Shown here: piece by piece, positions 23,795 to 32,128 of the stretch
Layout: each line of letters begins with the position of its first letter
Position numbering within the stretch: position 1 is the stretch's first letter
Assembly (NCBI RefSeq): GCF_001612615.1
Contig: NZ_BDAU01000001.1
Span: 62,001 to 126,000 of the forward strand
Direction: 5' to 3'
DNA: 64,000 nucleotides
DNA from: Nocardia amikacinitolerans NBRC 108937
GTDB taxonomy: Bacteria > Actinomycetota > Actinomycetes > Mycobacteriales > Mycobacteriaceae
Translations under genes and position numbers: made by a program
Notes under the pieces: model-generated
Database searches by the model: none
What the model was told of the DNA's origin: nothing
Seen by the model: the letters and a program-made list of their open reading frames with translations, nothing else

Positions 23795-24220
23795 TCACGC
23801 GTCCAAAGCGGCTCGCATGGAGGGGTATCGGAAGAACAACGAGCGAACGCCCGCGACCTCGAGCGCCCGTTCGATCTCGGCCCGACCTGCCACGACACGC
23901 AGGTCGACGCCCGCGCACGCGGCTCGTTGCCGGAGCGCGCCCAACGTGCTCGCGGTCCGGATGCTGAGGAACCTGGCGGCGCGCAGATCGACGACCACGG
24001 TCTGGCAACGCGCCTGTGTCGCGCGTTCGACCGTTTCCTCGAATCGGTCGTGTACGAGCGCGTCGATTTCGCCCTCGACACGGACCACGACGCACCGTCG
24101 GCGCCGGTCGACCCGCTGCGACCACATGCGGCCCTCGTGCTGCGAGTGCGCGCCACTTGGACCGGCACTCGGATCGACTCCATCGATGCGGTGCCTGGGC
24201 AGAGCGGCATCAACTGGCAT
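23795..24220 (-). CDS. STAS-domain anti-anti-sigma-like protein, non-canonical phospho-site
   Basis: This 141-residue protein carries a STAS domain over about residues 40-140 (CVVVRVEGEIDA, TVVVDLRAARFLS). In canonical antagonists, F-I/L-D-S carries the phosphorylated Ser; here it reads FLSIRTAS, so the Asp-Ser pair is Ser-Ile. Three cysteines (RRCVVV, ARCQTV, AACAGV) are present. From memory, M. tuberculosis RsfA is redox-controlled through cysteines, which could be the model. ATG 24220 has GGGAGG exactly 6 nt ahead. Context suggests that it counters the anti-sigma factor encoded 1.3 kb away. Confidence 0.75.
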   Translation of the reverse strand: MPVDAALPRHRIDGVDPSAGPSGAHSQHEGRMWSQRVDRRRRCVVVRVEGEIDALVHDRFEETVERATQARCQTVVVDLRAARFLSIRTASTLGALRQRAACAGVDLRVVAGRAEIERALEVAGVRSLFFRYPSMRAALDA

Positions 24221-24561
24221 GGCATTCCTCCCTTGGCAAAGGGATGTCCGGCTCGGTGCGATCGGCTCGGTCGACGGACGTGCGCCGTCGATGGGAGGGG
24301 CACGGTGGAATGATCGCCCGTTGTCGGGGGTACGCGGTGCGTTCAGCCGCCGCGTGCCGGGTCTGTCAGCCACCTGGGGGCGCGCTCGGAGTTCGTCCCA
24401 GCGCGCCCGCCGATCGGCATCGATCGGCCGTTGCCGTCACGCTCCCGTCCGAATGATCGCGGTGGCCCGTCGTCTGGGCCGACCGCGTCGAACCGGGTTC
24501 GGCTGTAGTCTCAACCTCCCTACAGTCTGGCACGTCCGCCCTGCGGTGTCAGGGACTTGTC
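24221..24561. other. 341-bp gap between STAS and catalase genes
   Basis: No ORF is convincing here. A 9-bp inverted repeat (24378-24386 with 24400-24408) could terminate catalase transcription. I find no clear promoter for the STAS gene in this stretch. Confidence 0.4.
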
Positions 24562-26697
24562 TCAGGCAGGCACCGCGGCGGTCGCCCGACGCCAGGTGCG
24601 ATGCCTGGCCAGCGCGTCGGCGAAGGCGTCCACGAAATCCCCAGGTAGCGAGCCGCCGCTCGACTCGGTGGTGACCACGCCCTGTTCGATGCCGAGCCCG
24701 CCGTCCGGTGGCGTCTCGGGGACGATTCCGGAGATGCGCAGCACCGAGACGCCTGCGCCGAAAGCGGCGACGGCCTTCGCGTGCTTGAACGCCTCCAGCA
24801 CGAAATGCACCGCGGAACCGTTGCGCGCCAACGTCTCCGCCGCGCCGGGACCGCCGGGGACGACGACGCCGTCGTAGAGCACCGAGGCGGCGGTGGCCAG
24901 CGATCGGTCGACGTCGAGCTGGTCGCCGTCGGACCCGTCGCCCCTGACCCGTCCGCCGTGCAGGCCGAGCACCTCGACGATCGCGCCGCGTTCGGTCAGC
25001 ACCGTGCGCAGCGCGCGGACCCCGGCCGCGTCGACGCCGTCGGCGGCAAGCACCGCGATCTTGCGGGTCTGGATCGTGTCCATCGCGGTGTTGGCCTGGG
25101 ACAGCGCCGGCGAGACGAAGGCGTCGGAGGTGTCGGTGTCGGACTCGGGAGCGGAAATGCCGAGCTTCCCCGCGACTCGCACCGCCAGATCGGTGTCGAT
25201 GCGGACCAGGTGCTCCACGACCCGCTCGCGGATCTCCGGCCGGTCCACCTTGCCCAGCTCGAAGGCGAACGCGTCGACGATGTGCTCGGCCTCGGGCGGG
25301 GACATGCTGCGCCAGAACATCCTCGGCTGCCGGTAGTACTCCTTGAAGCTCTCCGCGCGCTTGCGCTGCGCTTCGCCGTCGATCCGTTGCGAATAGTGTT
25401 GGTAGGCACCGGAATCGGCCAGGAACGGGCATCCGCCGCCGATGCTGTTCTTGGTGTACGAGGCGGGTCCGACCGGGATGGCGTGCTGGCCGTAGCCGTC
25501 CTGCTGGTGATTGCGGACCTCGGCCACCGGCCGGTTGATCGGCAGCTGGGCGAAATTGGGGCCGCCGAGCCGGATCAACTGGGTGTCCAGGTAGGAGAAG
25601 TTGCGCAGCTGCAGCAGCGGATCGTTGGTGAAGTCGATGCCGGGTACCAGGTTCGCGGTATGGAAGGCGACCTGTTCGGTCTCGGCGAAGAAGTTGTTCG
25701 GGTTGCGATCGAGCACCATGCGACCTACCGGCCGGACCGGCACCTGCTCCTCGGGAATGATCTTGGTCGCGTCGAGCAGATCGAAATCGAAGTCGAACTC
25801 GCGCTCCTCCGGCACCAGCTGCACACCGAGTTCCCACTCGGGATACTGGCCCGCTTCGATGCAGTCCCAGAGATCGCGGCGATTGAAATCGGGATCGCGC
25901 CCGGCGATCTGCTGGCACTCGTCCCACACCAGCGAGTGCACGCCGAGCTTCGGCTTCCAGTGGAACTTGACGAAGGTGCCTTTCCCCTGCGCGTTCACCA
26001 GCCGGAAGGTGTGCACGCCGAAGCCTTGCATCATCCGGTAGCTGCGCGGCAGTGCCCGGTCCGACATCAGCCACATGATGGCGTGCAGGGTCTCCGGTTG
26101 CAGCGACACGAAGTCCCACAGGGTGTCGTGCGCCGAGGCGGCCTGCGGAATCTCGTTGTGCGGCTCGGGTTTCACCGCGTGCACGAAGTCGGGGAACTTG
26201 ATGCCGTCCTGGATGAAGAACACCGGGAAGTTGTTGCCGACCAGGTCGAAATTGCCCTGGGCCGTATAGAACTTCGTCGCGAATCCGCGCACGTCGCGGA
26301 CCGTGTCCGCGGACCCGCGGGATCCGGCGACGGTGGAGAACCGCACGAAGACCGGGGTGCGCACGCCCGGATCGGTGAGGAAGGGCGCCGCCGTGACGTC
26401 GGCCAGCGCGTTGTCGTAGGGCTGGAAGTAGCCGTAGGCGCCCGCGCCGCGGGCGTGCACCACGCGTTCGGGGATGCGCTCGTGATCGAAGTGGGTGATC
26501 TTCTCCCGCGCGTGGAAGTCGTCCATCAGGGTGGGGCCGCGCTCCCCCGCGGCCAGCGCGTCGTCGGTGCTCTCGACGCGCACGCCTTGCTGGGTCGTCA
26601 GGTAGCCGCGCTCTCGATCGACACGGTGCGCGTCCAGCTGTCGCTGTTTGGGATCGGCACCGGATCCGCCGACGCCGTTGTCCGATCGCTCGTTCAC
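24562..26697 (-). CDS. katE: Large-subunit catalase HPII (KatE type)
   Basis: This 711-residue clade-2 haem catalase splits hydrogen peroxide to water and oxygen. The catalytic His region is [14 protein letters not shown], the Asn is in [13 protein letters not shown], and [14 protein letters not shown] marks the family. The last about 150 residues (from [20 protein letters not shown]) form the flavodoxin/DJ-1-like C-terminal domain special to HPII. GTG 26697 is chosen because AGGAGG sits 6 nt ahead. A sigma-F-like promoter lies about 45 bp upstream, which fits induction in stationary phase or stress. Confidence 0.95.
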   Translation of the reverse strand: MNERSDNGVGGSGADPKQRQLDAHRVDRERGYLTTQQGVRVESTDDALAAGERGPTLMDDFHAREKITHFDHERIPERVVHARGAGAYGYFQPYDNALADVTAAPFLTDPGVRTPVFVRFSTVAGSRGSADTVRDVRGFATKFYTAQGNFDLVGNNFPVFFIQDGIKFPDFVHAVKPEPHNEIPQAASAHDTLWDFVSLQPETLHAIMWLMSDRALPRSYRMMQGFGVHTFRLVNAQGKGTFVKFHWKPKLGVHSLVWDECQQIAGRDPDFNRRDLWDCIEAGQYPEWELGVQLVPEEREFDFDFDLLDATKIIPEEQVPVRPVGRMVLDRNPNNFFAETEQVAFHTANLVPGIDFTNDPLLQLRNFSYLDTQLIRLGGPNFAQLPINRPVAEVRNHQQDGYGQHAIPVGPASYTKNSIGGGCPFLADSGAYQHYSQRIDGEAQRKRAESFKEYYRQPRMFWRSMSPPEAEHIVDAFAFELGKVDRPEIRERVVEHLVRIDTDLAVRVAGKLGISAPESDTDTSDAFVSPALSQANTAMDTIQTRKIAVLAADGVDAAGVRALRTVLTERGAIVEVLGLHGGRVRGDGSDGDQLDVDRSLATAASVLYDGVVVPGGPGAAETLARNGSAVHFVLEAFKHAKAVAAFGAGVSVLRISGIVPETPPDGGLGIEQGVVTTESSGGSLPGDFVDAFADALARHRTWRRATAAVPA

Positions 26698-26739
26698 TGG
26701 CTTCCTCCTGCCTGCCGTCAATCGCTCTCGTCCGGCCGA

Positions 26740-26764
26740 CTGCCCGCATTCGGTGCAGGTAAAC
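26740..26764 (-). promoter_or_regulatory. Sigma-F-like promoter of katE
   Basis: On the minus strand: GTTT (26761-26764), 15-nt spacer, GGGCAG (26740-26745). The -10 deviates from GGGTAT at two positions, so this is a weaker call. Confidence 0.4.
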
Positions 26765-26779
26765 CGAGCTCATCCGGAC

Positions 26780-26795
26780 GTTTCCGGCCGGAAAC
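26780..26795. promoter_or_regulatory. 16-bp perfect palindrome between katE and a glycosyltransferase gene
   Basis: GTTTCCGGCCGGAAAC is perfectly symmetric and lies in the middle of the divergent region, between the two sigma-F-like promoters. It may be an operator shared by both genes. Confidence 0.4.
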
Positions 26796-26808
26796 CCCGT
26801 GCCGCGCC

Positions 26809-26833
26809 GTTTGCGCGCCACGGTGGCGGGCAT
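26809..26833 (+). promoter_or_regulatory. Sigma-F-like promoter of the glycosyltransferase gene
   Basis: GTTT (26809-26812), 15-nt spacer, GGGCAT (26828-26833), one base from the consensus -10. It lies about 90 bp before the GTG at 26921. Confidence 0.5.
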
Positions 26834-26920
26834 ATCCCGCACATACCGCCGACGGCACGTCCGGCCATGGCCGCGCCGAGCATCGGCATGCGCCCGCCTT
26901 CTCGCCGGAACGGAGTAGCC

Positions 26921-28159
26921 GTGAAGATCGCCATGGTTTCCGAACACGTCAGTCCTCTCGCGGATCCAGGCGGCGGCGCGGGCGGTCAACAGGTGCACGT
27001 CGCGGCGCTCTCGGCGGCGCTGGCCCGCCGCGGCCATCGGGTCACGGTCTACACCCGGCGCGACGACCCGCACATCCGGACCGAGGTGGCGACCCGCGAC
27101 GGCTACCGCGTCGTGCACGTTCCCGCCGGGCCGCCGCGGCCGCTCGGCCGCGATCGGACACTTCCCCACCTCGGCGAGTTCGGCACTTTCCTGCGTAAAC
27201 ACTGGGCCATCGACACGCCCGACGTGGTGCACGCGCACTTCTGGATATCCGCGCTCGCCGCCGAGCTGGCGGCCAGGGCGCACGACATTCCGGTGGTGGT
27301 GACCTTCCACGCGCTCGGCACCGTCAAGCGCCGCCACCAAGGACTTGCCGACACCAGCCCACGCTCCCGGATTCGATTCGAGCGCCTCATCGCGACCAGG
27401 GCCGCGCACGTGCTGGCGACCAGCGCCGACGAGGCCGTCGAAGTGGTCAGGATGGGCGTGCCGCGCTTCCGTATCTCGGTGGCGCCCTGCGGAGTCGACC
27501 TCACGGCCTTCCGTCCCGAGGGCGGCGTCGCCGACCGCAAGGCGCGGCACCGGATCTTCGCGGCGGGGCGGCTGGTGCGCAGGAAGGGATTCGACCTCGC
27601 GGTGCGCGCCCTGCCTGACCTGCCCGACACCGAACTGGTCATCGCGGGCGGTGCGGTCGGCGACGACGTGGACGACGACGCCGAAGGCAAGCGGTTGCGT
27701 CGCATCGCCGTGGAACACGGTGTGCACGAACGGGTTCGGCTGCTCGGCCGGGTCTCGCACAGCGCGATGCCTCGGCTGTACCGCTCGGCCGACGTGGTGC
27801 TGTGCACGCCCTGGTACGAGCCGTTCGGCTTGGTCCCGCTGGAGGCGATGGCCTGCCGCAAGCCGGTGGTCACCACCGCGGTCGGCGGCATGCTCGACAC
27901 CGTGGTTGACGGAGTCACGGGCAAGTTCGTCGCACCACCCGAACCGGATGTCGTGGCGCGTGCGGTGCGCCCGCTGCTCGAGGACGCGACACTGCGCGAA
28001 ACCTGGGGCGCGGCGGGGTATCAGCGGGCGAGCAGCCGCTACTCGTGGGATCGCGTCGCCGCCGCGACGCTGTCGGCGTACCGGCGCGCGGCGCCCGCGA
28101 GTGCCTCGGTGGTCACGGATGCGGGTGGCTCCGGGCGCGCCATCGCCACGGCGCGATGA
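26921..28159 (+). CDS. Family-4 glycosyltransferase
   Basis: This 412-residue GT-B enzyme has the N-terminal IAMVSEHVSPLADPGGGAGG nucleotide/acceptor loop and DVVHAHFW. Its C-terminal sugar-nucleotide motif is EPFGLVPLEAMA (the E-x7-E type). It resembles retaining GT4 enzymes such as MshA. Donor and acceptor are unknown. GTG 26921 has CGGAG 5 nt ahead. Its 3' end overlaps the convergent DUF6328 gene by 47 bp. The divergent katE and sigma-F-like promoter suggest a stress-linked glycoconjugate or solute. Confidence 0.88.
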   Translation: MKIAMVSEHVSPLADPGGGAGGQQVHVAALSAALARRGHRVTVYTRRDDPHIRTEVATRDGYRVVHVPAGPPRPLGRDRTLPHLGEFGTFLRKHWAIDTPDVVHAHFWISALAAELAARAHDIPVVVTFHALGTVKRRHQGLADTSPRSRIRFERLIATRAAHVLATSADEAVEVVRMGVPRFRISVAPCGVDLTAFRPEGGVADRKARHRIFAAGRLVRRKGFDLAVRALPDLPDTELVIAGGAVGDDVDDDAEGKRLRRIAVEHGVHERVRLLGRVSHSAMPRLYRSADVVLCTPWYEPFGLVPLEAMACRKPVVTTAVGGMLDTVVDGVTGKFVAPPEPDVVARAVRPLLEDATLRETWGAAGYQRASSRYSWDRVAAATLSAYRRAAPASASVVTDAGGSGRAIATAR

Positions 28160-28625
28160 GCCAGGCCGCCGCGAACAGCAGCGCTGCGGCGACGCCCGCG
28201 ACAACTCCCGCCACGTCCCCAGCGACGACGTCGACTACCAGCACCAACGCGCCCGTCAGCGCGACGCCGAGCAGGGCGACACCAGCCATCGCGCACCGAT
28301 GCGCGGCCGAGACGACGTTGCCGAGCCGATGCCTGCGGAACAGGATGCGATGCCAGGACACCGGCGCCACCAGGAACACCGTGGCGCCGAACGCCGCGCA
28401 GACGGTCACCAGATACAGCGTGCGCATCTGCTGCGACACCACCGCGAACTCGGGTTGGAAGGGCAGGAGCAGCAGCGCGCCGATGAGGAACTGCACGCCC
28501 GTCTGCACGACGCGCAGCTCCTGGATCAGGCTGGCCCAGTTGCGGTCCAGTCGTTCGAGCTCGGTTTCGTCTCGTCCCTCGTCAGGCCTCGGCGGCCGCC
28601 GCGAGGTGTTCTCATCGTCGTGCAC
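28113..28625 (-). CDS. DUF6328 family membrane protein
   Basis: This 170-residue protein has a charged N-terminus (about 35 residues) and four predicted membrane helices (QFLIGALLLLPF, LYLVTVCAAFGATVFLV, AGVALLGVALTGALVLVV, GVAAALLFAAAWLI). The family has no known function. It starts with GTG 28625 inside a preceding 23-codon ORF, and converges with the glycosyltransferase gene, overlapping it by 47 bp. It is likely transcribed from the sigma-F-type promoter at 28746-28770. Confidence 0.8.
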   Translation of the reverse strand: MHDDENTSRRPPRPDEGRDETELERLDRNWASLIQELRVVQTGVQFLIGALLLLPFQPEFAVVSQQMRTLYLVTVCAAFGATVFLVAPVSWHRILFRRHRLGNVVSAAHRCAMAGVALLGVALTGALVLVVDVVAGDVAGVVAGVAAALLFAAAWLIAPWRWRARSHPHP

Positions 28626-28683
28626 TTGCGGTCTTTCGGCGATTCTCCTTTTCGATCGCCGAGATGAGCTCTTCCTTGGTCAT
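28612..28683 (-). CDS. Tiny upstream ORF coupled to DUF6328
   Basis: ATG 28683 opens a 23-codon frame reading MTKEELISAIEKENRRKTAS..., a plausible amphipathic helix. Its stop overlaps the DUF6328 start region by 14 bp, so it may couple translation. The ribosome site (GGAAG) is weak. It could equally be a chance frame. Confidence 0.35.
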   Translation of the reverse strand: MTKEELISAIEKENRRKTASARR

Positions 28684-28745
28684 CTTCCAGCGCCCCTTCC
28701 CAGTGGTTGGCGACGGTCGTTTCCGGCCGGGGTGCACCTCGTCGC

Positions 28746-28770
28746 ATACCCGCTCAGGCCCTGATTAACC
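28746..28770 (-). promoter_or_regulatory. Sigma-F-type promoter, DUF6328 side
   Basis: On the minus strand: GGTT (28767-28770), 15-nt spacer, GGGTAT (28746-28751). It overlaps the opposing promoter at 28763-28787 through the -35 elements. Confidence 0.55.
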
Positions 28771-28787
28771 CGGAATCCGCCGGGTAC
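28763..28787 (+). promoter_or_regulatory. Sigma-F-type promoter, nucleotidyltransferase side
   Basis: GATT (28763-28766), 15-nt spacer, GGGTAC (28782-28787). The ATG at 28797 follows within 10 nt, so the mRNA is probably leaderless. Confidence 0.55.
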
Positions 28788-28796
28788 CACCGCAGC

Positions 28797-29387
28797 ATGG
28801 TCGCGACGATGGACGAACTGCTGCACGCGCTGACCCGGGCCGCGAACACGTTGCTCGACGCGGAGATCAGGTTCGCGGTGGCGGGTGGCTGCGCGGTCTA
28901 CGCTCGCGGCGGTCCCGCGTCGGATCACGATGTGGATCTCTTCGTCAAACCCGCCGATACCTCGCGCGCCATCCAGGCGCTCGCGCGGGCGGGTCTGCGG
29001 GTGTGCCAGCCGCCCGAGGACTGGCTGTCCAAGGTCTACGACGGCGACACCCTGATCGACGTGATCTACCGGCCCAACTGCCGCGACGTCACCGACGAGT
29101 TGCTGGACCGTGCCACGGTCATGCGCGTCGGGCCGACGGTGGCGCCGGTGATCAGCGCGACCGACCTGATGATCGACAAGCTCCTCGTCTTCGACGCGCA
29201 CCGACTGGATCTGAGCCCGCTGCTACACATCGCGCGCGATCTGCGCGAGCAGGTGGACTGGGCCGTCGTGCGCAGCCAGACGCAGGAATCACCCTATGCC
29301 CGAGCCTTTCTCGGCCTGGTCGACGACCTCGGTATCACCGACGCGGGCCGAATCGAGGCGGGCACCCGAGATCGAGAAGAAGGCTGA
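28797..29387 (+). CDS. Nucleotidyltransferase-fold protein
   Basis: This 196-residue protein contains the polymerase-beta-like signature of minimal nucleotidyltransferases: VAGGCAVYARGGPASDHDVDLFV, where Asp-x-Asp are the metal ligands, and a third acidic residue in TLIDVIYRP. It resembles AbiEii/MNT-type and aminoglycoside-adenylyltransferase-like proteins. No partner HEPN protein is adjacent, so a toxin-antitoxin role is not supported. It heads an operon with a BON protein and a metallophosphoesterase. The substrate is unknown. Confidence 0.8.
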   Translation: MVATMDELLHALTRAANTLLDAEIRFAVAGGCAVYARGGPASDHDVDLFVKPADTSRAIQALARAGLRVCQPPEDWLSKVYDGDTLIDVIYRPNCRDVTDELLDRATVMRVGPTVAPVISATDLMIDKLLVFDAHRLDLSPLLHIARDLREQVDWAVVRSQTQESPYARAFLGLVDDLGITDAGRIEAGTRDREEG

Positions 29388-29391
29388 GCCG

Positions 29392-29655
29392 ATGGAGAAG
29401 CCCCAGTACCTCGTGGCCCGTCTGCGCCGCGCGCTCGCCGAGGACCCGCGCACCGCCGAACTCGGCGTGCAGGTCACCATTCGCGGTGAGGTGGTGGTGC
29501 TCGACGGTGAAGTGACGAGCGACCAGCGCAAACAGCAGATGGAAGCGGTGGTCCGCGAACAGCTGCCCGGCGTGGTCATCCACAACGACGTGCGCGTCTC
29601 GGTGCCCACCGCACCGACCGGAACCGAACACCTGTCGACGCACGAAGGGAGCTGA
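29392..29655 (+). CDS. BON-domain protein
   Basis: This 87-residue protein is essentially one BON domain: LRRALAEDPRTAELGVQVTI, VVVLDGEVTSDQRKQ, and LPGVVIHNDVRV. BON domains bind phospholipid or connect envelope proteins. There is no signal peptide, so it probably acts in the cytoplasm or at the inner membrane face. It starts 4 bp after the nucleotidyltransferase gene and ends 4 bp before the phosphoesterase gene. Confidence 0.85.
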   Translation: MEKPQYLVARLRRALAEDPRTAELGVQVTIRGEVVVLDGEVTSDQRKQQMEAVVREQLPGVVIHNDVRVSVPTAPTGTEHLSTHEGS

Positions 29656-29659
29656 CGCC

Positions 29660-30400
29660 ATGCGGATCGCCGCGGTAGGCGACGTACATCTGGGAGCCGA
29701 GTCCTCCGGACAGCTGCGCCCCGTGCTGCGCGAACTCCCCATGCGCGCCGACGTGCTGCTGCTCGCCGGAGATCTGACCAGGCACGGCACGCTGGACGAG
29801 GCGCGGGTGGTCGCGACGGAGTTCACCGATCTCGGCGTGCCCGTCATCGCCGTGCTCGGCAACCACGACCACCACAGCGACGCCCAGGACGACATCACCG
29901 CACTGCTCACCGACTACGGCATCACCGTGCTCGAGGGCAGCTCCACCACGGTTTCCGTCGACGGGCAGACGCTCGGTGTCGCGGGAACGAAGGGCTTCGG
30001 TGGCGGGTTCGCAGGCAAGTGCGCCAGCGTCTTCGGCGAGCGAGTCATGCGCGAATTCGCCTGCCACACCGTGATGTTGGCCGACTCGCTGCGCGCCGCG
30101 CTGGCCGAGCTGGACACCGACATCACCGTCGTGCTCACGCACTATTCACCGGTCAGCGACACTTTGCACGGCGAGCCGAGGGAGATCTACCCGTTCCTCG
30201 GTTCCTATCTGCTCGGCGAGCCGATCGACGAATTCGACGCGGACCTGGCGCTGCACGGGCACGCGCACGCGGGAACCGAGCGCGGAACGACGCCGGGCGG
30301 CATCCGGGTGCGCAATGTGGCCGAGCCGGTGATTCGGGCGGCCTACGCGATCTACGAGCTGGAACCCGCCAGGCAGCGGGTGGTCAGCGCGCCCACGTGA
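29660..30400 (+). CDS. Calcineurin-like metallophosphoesterase
   Basis: This 246-residue phosphoesterase has a complete dimetal set: GDVHLG, AGDLTRHG, GNHDHH, the His in LTHYSP, and GHAHAG. Such enzymes hydrolyse phosphodiesters or nucleotides. It is the third gene of the stress-type operon started at 28797 and ends before a convergent terminator. The exact substrate cannot be told. Confidence 0.88.
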   Translation: MRIAAVGDVHLGAESSGQLRPVLRELPMRADVLLLAGDLTRHGTLDEARVVATEFTDLGVPVIAVLGNHDHHSDAQDDITALLTDYGITVLEGSSTTVSVDGQTLGVAGTKGFGGGFAGKCASVFGERVMREFACHTVMLADSLRAALAELDTDITVVLTHYSPVSDTLHGEPREIYPFLGSYLLGEPIDEFDADLALHGHAHAGTERGTTPGGIRVRNVAEPVIRAAYAIYELEPARQRVVSAPT

Positions 30401-30431
30401 TCGTGCCGACGGGCTGAGTTGCGGTGACACC

Positions 30432-30460
30432 ATCGTGCGCCGCGATGGACGGCGCACGAT
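30432..30460. terminator. Bidirectional terminator hairpin
   Basis: A perfect 11-bp stem (30432-30442 with 30450-30460) with a 7-nt loop lies between the convergent phosphoesterase and hrp1 genes. Confidence 0.8.
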
Positions 30461-30490
30461 CGGTGCAGAGCACTGTGCGGGCCGTCCGAC

Positions 30491-30910
30491 TCAGAAGTCC
30501 AGCGACACCGCTTCCACCATGTTCCCCGCCTGCGCGTTGCCCAGGGCGGTCGCGACATCGGCTTGGGCGATGATGCCGACCAGCCGTCCGCGATCGAGCA
30601 CCGGAATGCGCCGCACTTGATGCTGGGCCATCAGCGACACCACCTTGCGCACGCCATCGGTGACATCCACCGTGTACGGCACGCCACCGGCCAGCTCCCC
30701 GGCCAGCACACGCTGCGGATCCTTGCGCGCCGCAACGACTTTCACCACGATGTCGCGGTCGGTGAGCATGCCGTGCAGCCGGTTGTCCTCGCCGCAGATC
30801 GGCAACGCGCCGATGTCCAGCTCGGCCATCTGATCCGCCGCCTCGGCCACGGTGTCGCCCGCGCGAATACAGTGCACGCCCGCCGTCATGATGTCGCCCG
30901 CCGTTGTCAT
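30491..30910 (-). CDS. hrp1: CBS-domain protein, Hrp1-like
   Basis: This 139-residue protein is two tandem CBS domains (about 8-60 and 75-130). DIMTAGVHCI, DIGALPICGEDNRLHGMLTD and HQVRRIPVLDRGRLVGI closely resemble M. tuberculosis Hrp1 (Rv2626c), a hypoxia- and dormancy-induced protein. CBS pairs bind adenosyl ligands. Two cysteines (HCI, PIC) lie near those that form disulfides in Hrp1. The symmetric promoter/operator at 30964-30994 lies 54 bp upstream. Confidence 0.88.
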   Translation of the reverse strand: MTTAGDIMTAGVHCIRAGDTVAEAADQMAELDIGALPICGEDNRLHGMLTDRDIVVKVVAARKDPQRVLAGELAGGVPYTVDVTDGVRKVVSLMAQHQVRRIPVLDRGRLVGIIAQADVATALGNAQAGNMVEAVSLDF

Positions 30911-30963
30911 CCCCGACCTCCCTGGTCCCTGTGAGAGGCGCCACGGTGCGGGCGCCTCGGGGA

Positions 30964-30994
30964 CCGTGTACCCGGGTCGTGCTCGGGTACACGG
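30964..30994. promoter_or_regulatory. 11-bp inverted repeat encoding two mirrored sigma-F-type promoters
   Basis: Arms CCGTGTACCCG (30964-30974) and its complement (30984-30994) flank a 9-nt centre. On the plus strand this gives GTGT-N15-GGGTAC (30966-30990), and on the minus strand GTGT-N15-GGGTAC (30968-30992). Hrp1 and the plus-strand glycosyltransferase gene would be driven by near-coincident divergent promoters. A further GGGTACCC stands at 31001-31008. Confidence 0.6.
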
Positions 30995-31044
30995 GTTCTC
31001 GGGTACCCAGGTTTCGAGCGGGCCCGCCTGGGCACACCGGGCTT

Positions 31045-32058
31045 ATGGAAGCTCCGACGATTACTTCGAACGGGGCGGCCGGACCGCTGAACGTCCTGGT
31101 GTGGCACGCGCACAGCCCGTGGATGACAGCTTTCGTCCAGGGCGGGCACCGCTATCTGGTGCCCTACGACGCACGCCGCGGCGAATGGGCGCGTGGTCGG
31201 TGCGGACGTCCCTGGCCCGCGAACGCGGTCGACATCGCACCCGCCGACCTGGTCGACACCGACATCGATCTCGTTGTCCTGCAACGCCCGAGGGAAATCG
31301 ATCTCGCGCACGAATGGCTCGGCCGGGCACCGGGCATCGACGTGCCCGCGGTCTACGTCGAACACAACACGCCGCACCAGCACGCGGCGCTGACCAGGCA
31401 TCCCCTGGCAGGCCGCTCCGACATCCCGCTGGTGCACGTCACCCAGTTCAACCGGCTGATGTGGGACAACGGCCGCTGCCCGAGCATGGTCATCCGCTAC
31501 GGGATTCCCGATCCCGGCCAGCGGTACACCGGTGAACTGCCGAGGGCCGCGACGATCATCCACGATCCGGTGCGCCGCTGCCGCATCACCGGCACCGATC
31601 TGCTCGCGCCGCTCTCCGAAGCCGCGCCGATCGATGTCTACGGCGCGGGCACCGAACGGCTGGCCGACGCGCTGCACCGCCCGCCCGACCGGATCGTCGG
31701 CGCCGGCGATCTCGAACAGGACCTGCTGTACGAGGAACTGGCCCGCCGCCGCGTGTTCCTGCACGTGCCGCGCTGGACCTCGCTCGGCATGTCGGTGCTG
31801 GAGGCGATGTATCTCGGCATGCCGATCGTGGCGCTCGGCACCACCGAGGTCTCCGCCTCGATCCCCGCGGAAGCCGGTGTGGTGTCGACCGAGCCGGAGA
31901 TCCTGGCCGAGGCGGTCCGGCAGTTCCTGCACGAGCCCATGTTCGCCGAGTTGGCGGGCAAATCGGCTAGGCAATGGGCGCAGGCGAATTTCGGTCTCGC
32001 GGAGTTCCTGCGCGAATGGGACCGGCTGTTCGCCGACCTCGTGGCCGACCGCCGCTGA
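31045..32058 (+). CDS. Glycosyltransferase, GT4-like
   Basis: This 337-residue GT-B protein has a short N-terminal half (LNVLVWHAHSPWMTAF; VYVEHNTPHQHA) and a C-terminal donor domain with SLGMSVLEAMYLGMPIVAL, the E-x7-E-like region. The WRWH-like acceptor side is unusual, and I cannot name donor or acceptor. Divergent from hrp1 and upstream of the UsfY-like gene, it seems part of the general-stress set. Confidence 0.8.
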   Translation: MEAPTITSNGAAGPLNVLVWHAHSPWMTAFVQGGHRYLVPYDARRGEWARGRCGRPWPANAVDIAPADLVDTDIDLVVLQRPREIDLAHEWLGRAPGIDVPAVYVEHNTPHQHAALTRHPLAGRSDIPLVHVTQFNRLMWDNGRCPSMVIRYGIPDPGQRYTGELPRAATIIHDPVRRCRITGTDLLAPLSEAAPIDVYGAGTERLADALHRPPDRIVGAGDLEQDLLYEELARRRVFLHVPRWTSLGMSVLEAMYLGMPIVALGTTEVSASIPAEAGVVSTEPEILAEAVRQFLHEPMFAELAGKSARQWAQANFGLAEFLREWDRLFADLVADRR

Positions 32059-32081
32059 TTGACCTGCGCTTCCCCGGGTAC
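32057..32081 (+). promoter_or_regulatory. Sigma-F-type promoter of the UsfY-like gene
   Basis: GATT (32057-32060), 15-nt spacer, GGGTAC (32076-32081), with GGGTACCC as a small palindrome at the -10. It lies 47 bp before the UsfY-like ATG and overlaps the end of the preceding gene. Confidence 0.6.
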
Positions 32082-32128
32082 CCGTCGAACGGCATCCGTT
32101 CGATGGTTGCACCCGGAAGGAGACCACT

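Noticed and set aside
24511..24535. Inverted CTGTAG...CTACAG near the catalase end
   Set aside because: The 6-bp arms with an 11-nt loop are within chance expectation in an intergenic region of this size.
24437..28204. Very long minus-strand frame (over 1200 codons) across catalase and glycosyltransferase genes
   Set aside because: It reads through the out-of-frame side of katE and the antisense of the glycosyltransferase gene. The product is Arg/Ala/Gly-rich with no domain, a high-GC artefact.
28797..29387. Nucleotidyltransferase as a toxin-antitoxin component
   Set aside because: There is no HEPN or AbiEi-like partner next to it; the neighbours are BON and phosphoesterase genes.
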